Origin: Cronobacter dublinensis subsp. dublinensis LMG 23823
GTDB lineage: Bacteria > Pseudomonadota > Gammaproteobacteria > Enterobacterales > Enterobacteriaceae
Length of the DNA: 64,000 nucleotides
Direction of reading: 5' to 3'
Assembly (NCBI RefSeq): GCF_001277235.1
Contig: NZ_CP012266.1
Span: 1,984,001 to 2,048,000, forward strand
The notes under the pieces were generated by a model. That model saw only the letters and a program-made list of their open reading frames with translations, was not told where the DNA came from and did not search any database. Position numbers and translations under genes: made by a program. Shown here piece after piece: positions 23,501 through 32,929 of the stretch (the stretch's first letter is position 1; each line of letters begins with the position of its first letter).

Positions 23501-25129
23501 TTAACTTTTCCGGCAGGCGCTAAGCATATCCTGCTGTGGCTGATAAAGCGAAGTCTGGATATTCATGATGCCGAGCACGGTGGAGAAGAGATTGTCCTGA
23601 GAGACCTCATCCGTCGCCGCGCGCTTCGCGAGGCAGTCTGTATCAACGCCGTACTGGCGCGCGTAATCGCCGGAGAGCCAGAACAGCAGCGGAATATGGG
23701 TCTGCTGATCGGGCGCCAGAAGATACGGCGTGCCGTGCAGGTAAATTCCGTTCTCACCGAGCGATTCGCCGTGATCGGAAAGATAAACCAGCGCCGTGTT
23801 CATGGTCGACTCGCGCTTGCGCAGCGCATCAATGGTGCGGCTCAGCACGTCGTCGGTGTACAGCACCGTGTTGTCGTAGGTGTTGATTAACGCCTGGCGA
23901 TCGCAGTCCTGGATCTCATTGGTGTCGCAGGTCGGTGTGAAGCGGCGGAAATTATCCGGGTAACGACGATAATAGGCCGGGCCGTGGCTGCCCATCAGGT
24001 GAAGAACAATGACTGAATCCTGCTTCATGCCATCCAGCACGTTATCGAAACGCCACAGCAGCGCGTCGTCGAGGCAGGAGCCATCTTTACACAGGTCGTT
24101 AAGCTTCCATTCAGTCATGTCTGTATGTGGAATGCGGTTGCAGGCACCTTTACAGCCGCCATCGTTATCGCGCCACAGCACGTTGACGCCCGCGTGCGCC
24201 AGCACATCCATCAGCCCTTCCTGATGGTGCGCCAGTTCCGCATCGTAATGCGCGCGGGGCATCCCGGAGAACATACAGGGCACCGACACCGCCGTTTCTG
24301 TGCCGCAGGACGTGGCGTGCGGATAAAACACCACGCCCTGTTTTTTAAGCTGCGGATTGGTGTCGCGCGTATAGCCGCCGAGCGAATAATTCTGCTCGCG
24401 GGAGGCTTCGCCAATCACCACCACCAGCACGGTTTTTTTCGGCTGCTGGCGAATGAGCGGGCCTTTTTTCGCGTCTTCGCCGATGCGCACCAGCGTCTGG
24501 TCGCCCGCGAAAAAGCGCGAATGGGTATATTTCACAATGCCGCTGATGTAATTAGCCGGCGTGACCATCTTGGTGATGTTTTTATTGTTGCGAAACAGCG
24601 AGGCGTAATCCTTATAAAAGAGAGACGCCACCAGGATAATCACCAGCAGGCTCGCGAGAATGCTGACCAGGCGGCGCAGGGCCGTCCAGAGCAGGCTACC
24701 GGAAGTCACCTCGACGTGGCTCAGCAGCAGCGCGGGTAACAGGCCTGCTATCGCAAGCCACGCGATAAGCTGCGGCGTTACCAGCGCCGTGGCCTCCTGC
24801 GAGTTGGTCTCGAAGATATTGACCATCATGTTCTGGTCAATGACCGCCCCGTAGGTATACATAAAAAAGCTACTGGCGGCGGAGCCGAGCAGCAAAATAA
24901 CCAGGACGGGTTTTCGCAGCCACGGCAGATTAATAACGCTGAAAATCACCAGCCAGGCGCAGAACAGCACCAGCGGAATGGTGGCGGCGAACAGCACATC
25001 GTGCAGATGTTGCGGCGCGATTAGCGTCCAGCAGCGGCCGATAAACAGCGCGTTTATCAGCGTGAAGAGCAGGGCGCTGACAAGGTTAAACCGCAGATCG
25101 CTCCAGCGAAATTTTTTCAGAGTTGCCAT
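23501..25129 (-). CDS. eptA: Lipid A phosphoethanolamine transferase, EptA/PmrC family
   Basis: An inner-membrane enzyme of 542 residues that adds phosphoethanolamine to lipid A, lowering surface charge and polymyxin sensitivity. The first about 170 residues hold five predicted spans; the rest is a periplasmic sulfatase-like domain. Zinc and nucleophile motifs are visible: VVIGEASREQNYSLGGY, SCGTETAVSVPCMFSG (with the Thr nucleophile) and YLSDHGESLGENGIYLHG. Paired cysteines in DGGCKGACNRIP fit the disulfides of this family. The ATG is at 25129. In E. coli eptA sits with basRS elsewhere; here it lies alone between nemR and ydhL, so regulation may differ. A naming alternative is another Ept/MCR-type paralogue. 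Confidence 0.88.
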   Translation of the reverse strand: MATLKKFRWSDLRFNLVSALLFTLINALFIGRCWTLIAPQHLHDVLFAATIPLVLFCAWLVIFSVINLPWLRKPVLVILLLGSAASSFFMYTYGAVIDQNMMVNIFETNSQEATALVTPQLIAWLAIAGLLPALLLSHVEVTSGSLLWTALRRLVSILASLLVIILVASLFYKDYASLFRNNKNITKMVTPANYISGIVKYTHSRFFAGDQTLVRIGEDAKKGPLIRQQPKKTVLVVVIGEASREQNYSLGGYTRDTNPQLKKQGVVFYPHATSCGTETAVSVPCMFSGMPRAHYDAELAHHQEGLMDVLAHAGVNVLWRDNDGGCKGACNRIPHTDMTEWKLNDLCKDGSCLDDALLWRFDNVLDGMKQDSVIVLHLMGSHGPAYYRRYPDNFRRFTPTCDTNEIQDCDRQALINTYDNTVLYTDDVLSRTIDALRKRESTMNTALVYLSDHGESLGENGIYLHGTPYLLAPDQQTHIPLLFWLSGDYARQYGVDTDCLAKRAATDEVSQDNLFSTVLGIMNIQTSLYQPQQDMLSACRKS

Positions 25130-25332
25130 TATCAAGACTCCATTAACGTTGGCGGCAGTCTACGGTGCAAAGATTAGTGAAACCTTAACACAGACATAAC
25201 GATGCGCATCGCAGGTTCAACGAAGGCTCAACGGACTGGCGAATAGCGCGATGAACGCGCATTCACCGGCGGACTTGCATCCCGGCGCAGTTCGGGCTTC
25301 AATTGTAACTATCATGTTAACGAGGAGCCGTC

Positions 25333-25572
25333 GTGGCCGAGCAGCTCGAGTTTTTCCCCGTTCCCAGCCCCTGTCGCGGCATCTGTCAGTCAGATGAGCG
25401 CGGCTATTGCCGCGGCTGTATGCGCAGCCGCGACGAACGCTTCAACTGGCAGAAAATGAGCGACGCCCAGAAACAGGATGTGCTGCGCCTGTGTCGCCAG
25501 CGCATGCTGCGTAAGCTGCGCGCCGGTCGCAATGAGCCCGACGAAGAACCGCAGCAGCCTTCACTGTTTTAA
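25333..25572 (+). CDS. ydhL: DUF1289 protein YdhL
   Basis: A 79-residue protein with four clustered cysteines (PCRGICQSDERGYCRGCMRS), the DUF1289 signature, suggesting metal or Fe-S binding. The start is GTG 25333 after GAGGAG. The protein matches E. coli YdhL in size and position upstream of ydhF. The function is unknown. Confidence 0.9.
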   Translation: MAEQLEFFPVPSPCRGICQSDERGYCRGCMRSRDERFNWQKMSDAQKQDVLRLCRQRMLRKLRAGRNEPDEEPQQPSLF

Positions 25573-25625
25573 GCGCGCCGCTTGCGTATAATTCTCCGCA
25601 ATTTTCCTTTCTGAGGTAGGTACTT

Positions 25626-26522
25626 ATGGTTGAGCGTATTCTTATGGCGCCGCAGGGGCCGACGTTTTCGCGTCTGGTGATGGGCTACTGGCGTTTAATG
25701 GAGTGGAACTACGCGGCCCGCGATCTGGTTGGGTTTATCGAGCAGCATCTGGAGCTTGGCATCACGACGGTTGACCACGCCGATATCTACGGCGACTACC
25801 AGTGCGAAGCGGCGTTTGGCGAGGCGCTGCGCCTCGCGCCGCACCTGCGCGAGAAAATGGAAATCGTCACCAAATGCGGCATCGCCACCACGGCGAAACC
25901 GGAAAACGCGATTGGTCACTACATCACCGACCGCGCGCACATCACGCACAGTGCGGAGAACTCGCTGCGCCTGCTCAATACCGACGTGCTGGATCTGCTG
26001 CTGATCCATCGCCCCGATCCGCTGATGGACGCCGATGAGATAGCCGAAGCTTTCCTGGCGCTGCACAAGAGCGGCAAGGTACGCCATTTCGGCGTCTCTA
26101 ATTTCACGCCCGCGCAGTTCTCGCTGTTACAGTCCCGCCTGCCGTTTACGCTCGCCACCAACCAGGTGGAAATCTCCCCGGTGCATCAGCCGTTGCTGCT
26201 GGACGGTACGCTGGATCTGCTACAGCAGTTGCGCATTCGCCCGATGGCCTGGTCGTGCCTCGGCGGCGGTCGACTGTTTAGCGATGAACGTTATGCGCCG
26301 CTGCGCGCCGAGCTGCAGCAGGTGGCTGAAGAGACGGGCGCAGAGACGCCTGAGCAAGTGGTCTATGCATGGGTGATGCGCCTGCCGTCGCAGCCGCTGC
26401 CGATTATCGGCTCCGGTAAAATCGAACGTGTGAAAAGCGCCGTCGGCGCGCTGTCGCTTGAGCTTTCCCGCCAGCAGTGGTTCCGCATCCGCAAGGCCGC
26501 GCTCGGTTACGACGTGCCGTAA
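25626..26522 (+). CDS. ydhF: Aldo/keto reductase YdhF
   Basis: A 298-residue NADPH-dependent oxidoreductase of the AKR superfamily. It shows GITTVDHADIYGDY (the catalytic Asp-Tyr region), the Lys of IVTKCGI, LLIHRPDPLMDADE with the catalytic His, and VSNFTPAQFSLL. It corresponds to E. coli YdhF. The ATG at 25626 follows TGAGG. It is 53 bases after ydhL and upstream of sodC, an order shared with E. coli. The physiological substrate is unknown. Confidence 0.93.
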   Translation: MVERILMAPQGPTFSRLVMGYWRLMEWNYAARDLVGFIEQHLELGITTVDHADIYGDYQCEAAFGEALRLAPHLREKMEIVTKCGIATTAKPENAIGHYITDRAHITHSAENSLRLLNTDVLDLLLIHRPDPLMDADEIAEAFLALHKSGKVRHFGVSNFTPAQFSLLQSRLPFTLATNQVEISPVHQPLLLDGTLDLLQQLRIRPMAWSCLGGGRLFSDERYAPLRAELQQVAEETGAETPEQVVYAWVMRLPSQPLPIIGSGKIERVKSAVGALSLELSRQQWFRIRKAALGYDVP

Positions 26523-26601
26523 TGCTTTTATTCCCGCTTTCCGGTGTGTTTCGCAAGGGTGTTATAGACTTAACGGGACTCACCTGAAAACTGGAGGGAA
26601 T

Positions 26602-27120
26602 ATGAAGCGATTGACTCTGGCGGCGCTGGTGCTGCTGACATGCGGCGCCGCTCAGGCTGCCAGTAAAGAAGTGGACATGCGCCTCGCGACCGAAAAGGGC
26701 GTCGGCCAGTCCGTCGGCACGGTGAAAATCAGCGAGACCGACAACGGGCTGGAGTTCGCGCCCGACCTCAACGGCCTGCCGCCGGGCGATCACGGTTTCC
26801 ATATTCACGCCAACGGCAGCTGCGAGCCCGCCATGAAAGAGGGCAAGATGGCGGCGGCCGAAGCGGCTGGCGGCCATTTCGACCCGCAAAAAACCGGTAA
26901 ACACGCCGGGCCGGACGGCGACGGACATTTAGGCGACCTGCCGGTGCTGTCCGTCAATAATGACGGTAAGGCCACCGACCCGGTGACCGCGCCGCGCATT
27001 AAAACGCTGAAAGAGGTGAAGGGCAAAGCCCTGATGATTCATATCGGCGGCGATAATATGGCCGATCATCCGAAGCCGCTGGGCGGTGGCGGCGGGCGCT
27101 ACGCCTGCGGCGTTATTTAA
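26602..27120 (+). CDS. sodC: Periplasmic Cu,Zn superoxide dismutase
   Basis: Dismutates superoxide in the periplasm. The 172-residue precursor has a signal peptide (MKRLTLAALVLLTCGAAQA). Copper and zinc ligands are visible in GDHGFHIHANGSCEP, AAGGHFDPQKTGKHAGPDGDGHLGDLP and MIHIGGDNMADHP, and the conserved Cys pair lies in NGSC and RYACGVI. The ATG follows CTGGAGGG. Its last eight bases overlap the 3' end of the convergent ydhK. It is the only superoxide dismutase gene in the window. Confidence 0.97.
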   Translation: MKRLTLAALVLLTCGAAQAASKEVDMRLATEKGVGQSVGTVKISETDNGLEFAPDLNGLPPGDHGFHIHANGSCEPAMKEGKMAAAEAAGGHFDPQKTGKHAGPDGDGHLGDLPVLSVNNDGKATDPVTAPRIKTLKEVKGKALMIHIGGDNMADHPKPLGGGGGRYACGVI

Positions 27121-29146
27121 CCGTTCCTCTGGCGTTGTCCTCCTGCGGCGAGGGCGACGCCTGTTCGAGCTGCGACAGCGAGCACCATAACCGCCAGATG
27201 ATCCCCGCCAGCCGACGCGCATCGGGTTGATGATGGCGGGCAAGCGTGAGGCTGATGCGTTCAAGCTCGCCGAGCGCCGCCGCGAGCGGCCGCTGACGCA
27301 CGCCTTTCACGCTCATCACGTCCCGTAAAGTTTCTATACAGATATCGCGCACCTGCGACAGCGGGTCGGCGCGCGTTTCCCATTCGCGCAGCTGCCAGAC
27401 CACGTGCGAGCAGTTAAGCAGCACCACGCCCCAGCGCAGCAGCCAGCGGCGGGTGGCGTCGTCTTTACTGCTGCTGAGCTGGCTGATGTGGTGATAAACC
27501 AGCGATTCAAACGCCGCTTCGCCACGCTGCGGGGCGCGGCTGAGCTGGTCGATAAACCCGCGGCGCAGCGCCCGGATATGGCGCAGCCCTTTGCGCTGGT
27601 CGGAGCCGGGCCGCAGCACCGCGAACGCCACCCAGCAACACGCCACGCCGCAAATCTTCGCCAGATTGTCATTGAGGAAATCCGCCAGATCGTAAACCGG
27701 CGGGTTAGTCACCGAGATAAACGAGCCCATAAAGACGATAAGCTGCCCCCACAGCCCGGCAAAGCGCGGCTGTTGCAGCTTCATCAATTGCATAGTGGTG
27801 AGCAGCGGGAACAGAAACAGCAGGAACTGCCAGAGATCGGTCACCTGCACCATCAGGCCGAATTTCACCACAAAGCTGAAAAGCGTCAGCAGCAACAGCG
27901 TTCGCAGCAGGAGATTCAGTGAATTGTGCGGCGACGGCGAGGCGGAATAGAGCACGCAGCTTATCGCCGCGAGCGTCAGCGCGCCGCTGCCCGCCTCCCA
28001 GCGCGTGTTAATCGTCCAGGCGCCGATAAGCGTAATGACGCAGAAGGTGCGCAGCGCGCTCCAGAGCGCCTCCGCGTTGTCAGTGTGACGCGCCAGCGGC
28101 GGGGCGGCGGGCACGCTGTACGACGTATCGGCAGCCGGGGCATCGAGTCGGGCTATCCAGCGCTGGCAGTTCATCCAGACGCGGCAGAAATCGCGCAGCC
28201 GCAGCCAGAACGCCAGATGGCGGAAATCGCCGTCCTCAGGCGGCGCAAGCGTCGCCAGAACTCTCGCCACGCGCAGCGGGCAGGGCTTAGGATGACCCAA
28301 CTCCGCCAGCAGCGTATCGAGCCCGTCCCATAAAGTTTGCGGCGGTTGCGGCCAGTTCAGCAGCAGGCGGCGCAGGCCGGAGATATAGCTGGTCAGCCGC
28401 AACTGCTGGTGCAGCAGGTAATTGAGTAACTGATTTTGCTGGCGGATGCGATAGTGGCTCCAGAAGGCCTGAATGCGCAGCAGGTTAAGCGTCAGCACCT
28501 GCGTGATGACGCCCTCGTGCGCGGTGCGGATTGCATCGGTCGTCTGCGGCTTCCACAACATGTTCGCGTGCTCCAGCAGGCGTCCCTGCATTTTGCGCAG
28601 CGCCCCGAGAAACGTCACGCTGTCGGGCGGGCCCGGCATGACCATCATCATCAGCCCGCCGCACAGAATACCGACGATCACCTCACAAACGCGCGACTGG
28701 GCGATATTCCAAAGCTCCGTGGTCTCGATGGTGTTGACCAGTGGAAAAGCGATGATGGCGGCGGTGTAGCCCGCAAGCTGGAAGGCGTAGGCAGCGTTAT
28801 TATGAAAATAGCCCGAAACCCAGGTACAGAGCGCGAGCCACAGCGCCATCGCCCAGACAAACAGCCACGGATCGTTAAGCGTATGCCCGGCGATAATCAG
28901 CGACGCGCTGGCCCCAAGCAGACTGCCCGCGATACGTCCGAGACTTTTGCTGATAACGCCGCCGACGGTCGGGAAACTCACCACGGCGGCGGATGTCATC
29001 GCCCAGTACGGCTCGTCAAGCTCCAGTACGTAAGCGATAGTCAGCGCCAGCGACATCGCGATGCCGTTGCGAAGCGCGTAGCGCCATTGCGCGGGCGTCG
29101 CCTTGCCCCACGGGGAGTGCTGCCAGGTCAGCCAGTCGAGGTTCAT
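27113..29146 (-). CDS. ydhK: FUSC-family efflux component YdhK
   Basis: A 677-residue inner-membrane protein of the FUSC/AaeB (aromatic acid exporter) family, with two blocks of about five hydrophobic spans and a soluble central region. Typical segments are LDEPYWAMTSAAVVSFPTVGG and SKSLGRIAGSLLGA, repeated in style in the second half. The start is ATG 29146 (MNLDWLTWQHSPWGKATPAQ), eleven bases after the ydhJ stop. With ydhI and ydhJ it forms a probable tripartite exporter controlled by SlyA in E. coli. The substrate is unknown. Confidence 0.9.
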   Translation of the reverse strand: MNLDWLTWQHSPWGKATPAQWRYALRNGIAMSLALTIAYVLELDEPYWAMTSAAVVSFPTVGGVISKSLGRIAGSLLGASASLIIAGHTLNDPWLFVWAMALWLALCTWVSGYFHNNAAYAFQLAGYTAAIIAFPLVNTIETTELWNIAQSRVCEVIVGILCGGLMMMVMPGPPDSVTFLGALRKMQGRLLEHANMLWKPQTTDAIRTAHEGVITQVLTLNLLRIQAFWSHYRIRQQNQLLNYLLHQQLRLTSYISGLRRLLLNWPQPPQTLWDGLDTLLAELGHPKPCPLRVARVLATLAPPEDGDFRHLAFWLRLRDFCRVWMNCQRWIARLDAPAADTSYSVPAAPPLARHTDNAEALWSALRTFCVITLIGAWTINTRWEAGSGALTLAAISCVLYSASPSPHNSLNLLLRTLLLLTLFSFVVKFGLMVQVTDLWQFLLFLFPLLTTMQLMKLQQPRFAGLWGQLIVFMGSFISVTNPPVYDLADFLNDNLAKICGVACCWVAFAVLRPGSDQRKGLRHIRALRRGFIDQLSRAPQRGEAAFESLVYHHISQLSSSKDDATRRWLLRWGVVLLNCSHVVWQLREWETRADPLSQVRDICIETLRDVMSVKGVRQRPLAAALGELERISLTLARHHQPDARRLAGIIWRLWCSLSQLEQASPSPQEDNARGTVK

Positions 29147-29157
29147 CGGCGCCGCGC

Positions 29158-30015
29158 TCAGTCGGTGAGCGACACGGTACAGGTGGTGCCGGAGACCAGC
29201 GTCACGCCCTGCGGCAGGCTGTCTAACGCGATACGCACCGGCACGCGCTGCGCGAGGCGCACCCACGGCACGTTGGGTTTGATATCCGCCACCAGGCTGC
29301 CCTCGCTCTCAACGCTCTGGTCGTAGATGGCGCGCCCGATGCTTTCCACTTTGCCCTGCAGCGGCGTATGGGTGCTGTAGAGGAGGATTTTCGCGCGGGC
29401 CCCTTCGCGGATATGCCGCAGCTTGGTCTCTTCGAAATACCCCACCACGTAGAACGAGTGGCTGTCCACCAGCGCGAAAACCGGCTGGCCCTGGCTTGCG
29501 TAGTTGCCCACGCGGCTCGAAAGATTGGTCACCCAGCCATCGACGGGCGCCACAACGCGCGTCTGCTCAAGCTGCCAGCGCGCATGTTCGAGCGAGGCCT
29601 GCGCCATTTTAAGCGCCGCCTGGGCCGCTTTAACACCGATATTGGCGGTATCAAGATCTTCAGCGGAGATATAGTTCTGCGGCAGATGGCGGCGGCGGTT
29701 CGCTTCGTTATTGGCTTTGGCGAGATCGGTCTGCGCGCGGGCGAGCTGCGCCTCGGCGTTCAGCACCGCGATGCGGTACGGTGTATCGTCAATAGCGAAC
29801 AGCAGGTCACCGGCTTTCACCTTCTGGTTGTCGCGCACCGGCAGTTGCGTGATAGCGCCGGAAACCTGCGGCGTGATGTTCACCTGCTCGGCGCGCACTT
29901 TACCGTCGCGCGTCCAGGGCGACTGCATATAGTAATTCCAGACCACCCAGCCTGCCAGCAGCGCCGCGGCGACGACCAGCAGCGTGGAAAAATATTTAAG
30001 CGTTTTCAGTCGCAT
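29158..30015 (-). CDS. ydhJ: Membrane fusion (HlyD-type) efflux subunit YdhJ
   Basis: A 285-residue periplasmic adaptor anchored by one N-terminal helix (YFSTLLVVAAALLAGWVVWNYY). It has a biotinyl-lipoyl-like segment (VSGAITQLPVRDNQKVKAGDLLFAIDD), a coiled-coil hairpin (about residues 80-145) and the returning half RVVAPVDGWVTNLSSRVGNY. It is homologous to AaeA/EmrA-type fusion proteins and would link YdhK to an outer-membrane channel. It is the middle gene of ydhIJK, starting four bases after ydhI. Confidence 0.92.
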   Translation of the reverse strand: MRLKTLKYFSTLLVVAAALLAGWVVWNYYMQSPWTRDGKVRAEQVNITPQVSGAITQLPVRDNQKVKAGDLLFAIDDTPYRIAVLNAEAQLARAQTDLAKANNEANRRRHLPQNYISAEDLDTANIGVKAAQAALKMAQASLEHARWQLEQTRVVAPVDGWVTNLSSRVGNYASQGQPVFALVDSHSFYVVGYFEETKLRHIREGARAKILLYSTHTPLQGKVESIGRAIYDQSVESEGSLVADIKPNVPWVRLAQRVPVRIALDSLPQGVTLVSGTTCTVSLTD

Positions 30016-30019
30016 GTGG

Positions 30020-30256
30020 TCACCATGCCATCAGGATAATCAGCGCGAGGCTGACTGACAGGACGAACAGGGAGAGATCCATCAGGGTGGGATGCCAGAT
30101 ATCGCCCGCGTAAATCCAGTCGCGTAGCAGGCGATGCACCATCAGCCAGAGAAAAAAACCGAGGATGACGGCTTTGAAGAGCGGGGGGAAATAGACCGAC
30201 GCGCCAGCGACGAGATCGGAAAGCGCAAACCCTGAAGTGAAAAAGCGCGATATCAC
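30020..30256 (-). CDS. ydhI: Small DUF1656 inner-membrane protein YdhI
   Basis: A 78-residue protein with two hydrophobic spans (AVILGFFLWLMVHRLL and LSLFVLSVSLALIILMAW), the AaeX-like DUF1656 partner of FUSC exporters. The likely start is GTG 30256. It is the first gene of ydhIJK and is divergent from slyA, whose operator lies in the shared gap. Confidence 0.88.
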   Translation of the reverse strand: MISRFFTSGFALSDLVAGASVYFPPLFKAVILGFFLWLMVHRLLRDWIYAGDIWHPTLMDLSLFVLSVSLALIILMAW

Positions 30257-30410
30257 GAGACATTAATCCTTTAAAACCGGAGGGATGGCAGCCGTTTCAG
30301 ATGCCCCGTTCTGGTCTAGAATTATAGACGTCGCGGTATTAACCGCCAGCGCGGGCTATTTGTTTTAGCTACCTAAATACTGCACACTAGTCTAAAATCA
30401 GTATAATAAC

Positions 30411-30422
30411 TTAGCAAGCTAA
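30411..30422. promoter_or_regulatory. SlyA operator at the slyA promoter
   Basis: TTAGCAAGCTAA, the exact consensus SlyA palindrome, ends 16 bases before the slyA start codon and is well placed for autoregulation and control of the divergent ydhIJK. Confidence 0.88.
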
Positions 30423-30438
30423 TTATAAGGAGATGAAA

Positions 30439-30873
30439 TTGGAATCGCCATTAGGCTCTGACCTGACAAGACTGGTGCGCATCTGGCGTGCTCTGATTGA
30501 CCATCGCCTGAAGCCTCTGGAATTAACGCAGACCCACTGGGTGACACTTCATCATATCCACGCGCTGCCGCCCGATCAGTCGCAAATTCAACTGGCCAAG
30601 GCCATTGGCATTGAGCAACCCTCGCTGGTGCGCACGCTCGATCAGCTTGAAGAGAAGGGGCTCATCGCCCGCCATACCTGCGCCAGCGATCGCCGCGCCA
30701 AACGTATCAAACTGACGGAAAAAGCCGCGCCCATCATTACGCAGCTTGAAGACGTTATCCTGAAAACGCGCGGCGAAATCCTCTCCGGCATTACGCAGGA
30801 AGAACACGACCAGATGCTGCGCATCGTCGCCCGCCTTGAGAAAAACATTCTGGCACTGTCAGCGAAAGAGTAA
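30439..30873 (+). CDS. slyA: MarR-family regulator SlyA
   Basis: A 144-residue winged-helix regulator that counteracts H-NS and controls envelope, efflux and virulence functions. The sequence is very close to E. coli/Salmonella SlyA (HRLKPLELTQTHWVTLHHIH, IGIEQPSLVRTLDQLEEKGL, CASDRRAKRIKLT). The start is TTG 30439 (MESPLGSDLTRLVRIWRAL), six bases after AAGGAG; an in-frame ATG at 30433 directly abuts that site. It is divergent from ydhIJK and convergent with slyB. Confidence 0.97.
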   Translation: MESPLGSDLTRLVRIWRALIDHRLKPLELTQTHWVTLHHIHALPPDQSQIQLAKAIGIEQPSLVRTLDQLEEKGLIARHTCASDRRAKRIKLTEKAAPIITQLEDVILKTRGEILSGITQEEHDQMLRIVARLEKNILALSAKE

Positions 30874-30916
30874 GCGGCGCGTCTGACCGCAATATGACAA
30901 CCTGCAACGCATAAAA

Positions 30917-30944
30917 AAACGGAGGAGCACAGGCTCCTCCGTTT
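30917..30944. terminator. Bidirectional terminator between slyA and slyB
   Basis: AAACGGAGGAGC/GCTCCTCCGTTT 12-bp stem with an ACAG loop, A-rich on the left side and T-rich on the right. Confidence 0.85.
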
Positions 30945-30974
30945 GTGTTTCTGCGCGGGACAACGCCTTGCCGC

Positions 30975-31442
30975 TTAGCGCGGAGAGACGGTCACCTGGC
31001 TGCCGTTGCTTGCCAGCACGACGCGCTGACCGGCGGAGAATTTGGTGTTGCCCTGTTTCTGAACGACCATGATGGTGTTGCCGTCATCCTTGCGAATTTC
31101 CAGCTCAACGCCCTGGGTCTTGTTCACCGCGCCCTGTACGCCCTGGCCTGCGACGCCGCCGGCGATGGCGCCCGCTGCGGTGGCAATGGAGCGGCCGCTG
31201 CCGCCTCCGACGGAGTTACCGAGCAGGCCGCCCAGCACCGCGCCGCCGAGCGCGCCGATAACGTTGGTATCATCACCGCCCTGGATCTTGACCGGACGAA
31301 CGTTCACCACGGTGCCGTACGTGACGTTCTGTACCTGTTTGGCTTCAGAGGCGGTATAGACATCACCGGAAAGGCTATCATTGTTGACGCAGCCCGCCAG
31401 CGTTAAACCTACCAGCGAAACAACCAGTACACGTGAAATCAT
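30975..31442 (-). CDS. slyB: Outer-membrane lipoprotein SlyB
   Basis: A 155-residue lipoprotein with a lipobox signal (VSLVGLTLAGC) and a glycine-zipper region (GALGGAVLGGLLGNSVGGGSG, then TAAGAIAGGVAGQGVQG) as in the SlyB/Pcp family. SlyB is PhoP-regulated in E. coli and helps stabilise the outer membrane under stress. It is convergent with slyA and divergent from anmK. A TATAAT element lies upstream, about 55 bases before the start. Confidence 0.96.
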   Translation of the reverse strand: MISRVLVVSLVGLTLAGCVNNDSLSGDVYTASEAKQVQNVTYGTVVNVRPVKIQGGDDTNVIGALGGAVLGGLLGNSVGGGSGRSIATAAGAIAGGVAGQGVQGAVNKTQGVELEIRKDDGNTIMVVQKQGNTKFSAGQRVVLASNGSQVTVSPR

Positions 31443-31718
31443 GTAAATCTCCTGTTCACCAACAAATGCTCACCTGAGCATCCATCATATTCAAATTATA
31501 TGGCATATGACCGCGATATTTCACTTTGATCACAACCCCAATGATAAAAATCGTAAAATGCCCTGCCTGAACGGCAAATCAACATCGTAGTGAAAGCAGG
31601 CTTTTTTACCGGTCCGGGATTATTCCGTTGCCGAATCAGGGTGAATGTTTATGATTGAGGGCTGCCGGCGGGCGTGGTGTTGCGTCGCGCGTTTTCACAC
31701 AGGGTTTAAGGATTACGT

Positions 31719-32873
31719 ATGAAATCAGGTCGCTACATTGGAGTGATGTCCGGCACCAGCCTCGACGGGGTGGATGTGGTGCTCGCCGCCATTGACGAAC
31801 ATATGGTGGCGCAGCAGGCGAGCCTGAGCTGGCCGATGCCGCAGGCCATCAAAACGGCGATTCTGGACATCTGCCAGGGGCAACCGCTGACGCTTTCGCA
31901 GCTCGGCAGGCTCGATAACCAGCTCGGCTGCCTGTTTGCCGAGGCAGTTAACGCGCTGATGCAGCAGCAAAACCTCAACCCGGAAGATGTCATGGCGATC
32001 GGCTGCCACGGGCAGACCGTCTGGCATGAACCTACCGGCAGTGCGCCGCATTCGATGCAGATCGGCGACAACAATCAGATCGTGGCGCGCACCGGCGTGT
32101 GCGTTGTAGGTGATTTCCGCCGTCGCGATATGGCGCTCGGCGGGCAGGGCGCGCCGCTGGTGCCCGCTTTTCATCAGGCTTTGCTGGCGCACCCGACGGA
32201 GCGGCGTATGGTGCTGAACATCGGCGGCATCGCCAACCTGTCGCTGCTGTTTCCAGGACAGCCGGTTAAAGGCTTCGACACCGGCCCCGGTAATATGCTG
32301 ATGGACGCCTGGATCTGGCGCCAGCAGGGCAAACCCTACGATAAAGACGGCGAATGGGCCGCGAGCGGCACCGTAGTGCGCCCGCTGCTGCAACAAATGC
32401 TGAGCGACCCTTATTTTTCCGCCCCGGCCCCCAAAAGCACCGGGCGTGAATATTTCAACTACGGCTGGATAGAGCGCCAGCTGTCGCTCTTTGCAGGGCT
32501 GGCGGCGCAGGATGTGCAGGCGACGCTACTTGAGCTTACCGCCAGCACTATCTCCCGCGAAGTGCAGCTCAGCGGCGGCGCGGAGCGGCTGATGATTTGC
32601 GGCGGCGGTGGACGCAACCCGCGTCTGGTGGCGCGCCTCGCGGCGCTCCTGCCTGGCACCGAAGTCTCCTCCACTGATGAGATGGGCATTCGCGGCGACG
32701 ATATGGAAGCGCTGGCCTTCGCCTGGCTTGCGTACCGCACGTTGAGCGGCGTGCCGGGCAACCTGCCGTCGGTTACCGGCGCGCGCGAGGCGAGCGTGCT
32801 GGGCGCTATCTTTCCCGCCAACCCCTTAAATAATCGGACTTTGCCGACTTTTCCGCTGCCGTCAGGCAGATAG
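31719..32873 (+). CDS. anmK: Anhydro-N-acetylmuramic acid kinase
   Basis: Phosphorylates and hydrolyses 1,6-anhydro-MurNAc to MurNAc-6-phosphate in cell-wall recycling. The 384-residue protein has the ATP motif YIGVMSGTSLDGVDVVL, AIGCHGQTVWHEP, FDTGPGNMLMDAW and MICGGGGRNPRL of the family. The ATG at 31719 is convincing, although its upstream ribosome site (TTAAGGA) is modest. It is the first gene of a same-strand series to pdxY; mliC follows within 60 bases. Confidence 0.97.
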   Translation: MKSGRYIGVMSGTSLDGVDVVLAAIDEHMVAQQASLSWPMPQAIKTAILDICQGQPLTLSQLGRLDNQLGCLFAEAVNALMQQQNLNPEDVMAIGCHGQTVWHEPTGSAPHSMQIGDNNQIVARTGVCVVGDFRRRDMALGGQGAPLVPAFHQALLAHPTERRMVLNIGGIANLSLLFPGQPVKGFDTGPGNMLMDAWIWRQQGKPYDKDGEWAASGTVVRPLLQQMLSDPYFSAPAPKSTGREYFNYGWIERQLSLFAGLAAQDVQATLLELTASTISREVQLSGGAERLMICGGGGRNPRLVARLAALLPGTEVSSTDEMGIRGDDMEALAFAWLAYRTLSGVPGNLPSVTGAREASVLGAIFPANPLNNRTLPTFPLPSGR

Positions 32874-32929
32874 ACTGAATGCGTTACGGGGGCCCGGCCC
32901 CCTCCAGAAATACGCTTTCAGGATATGCC

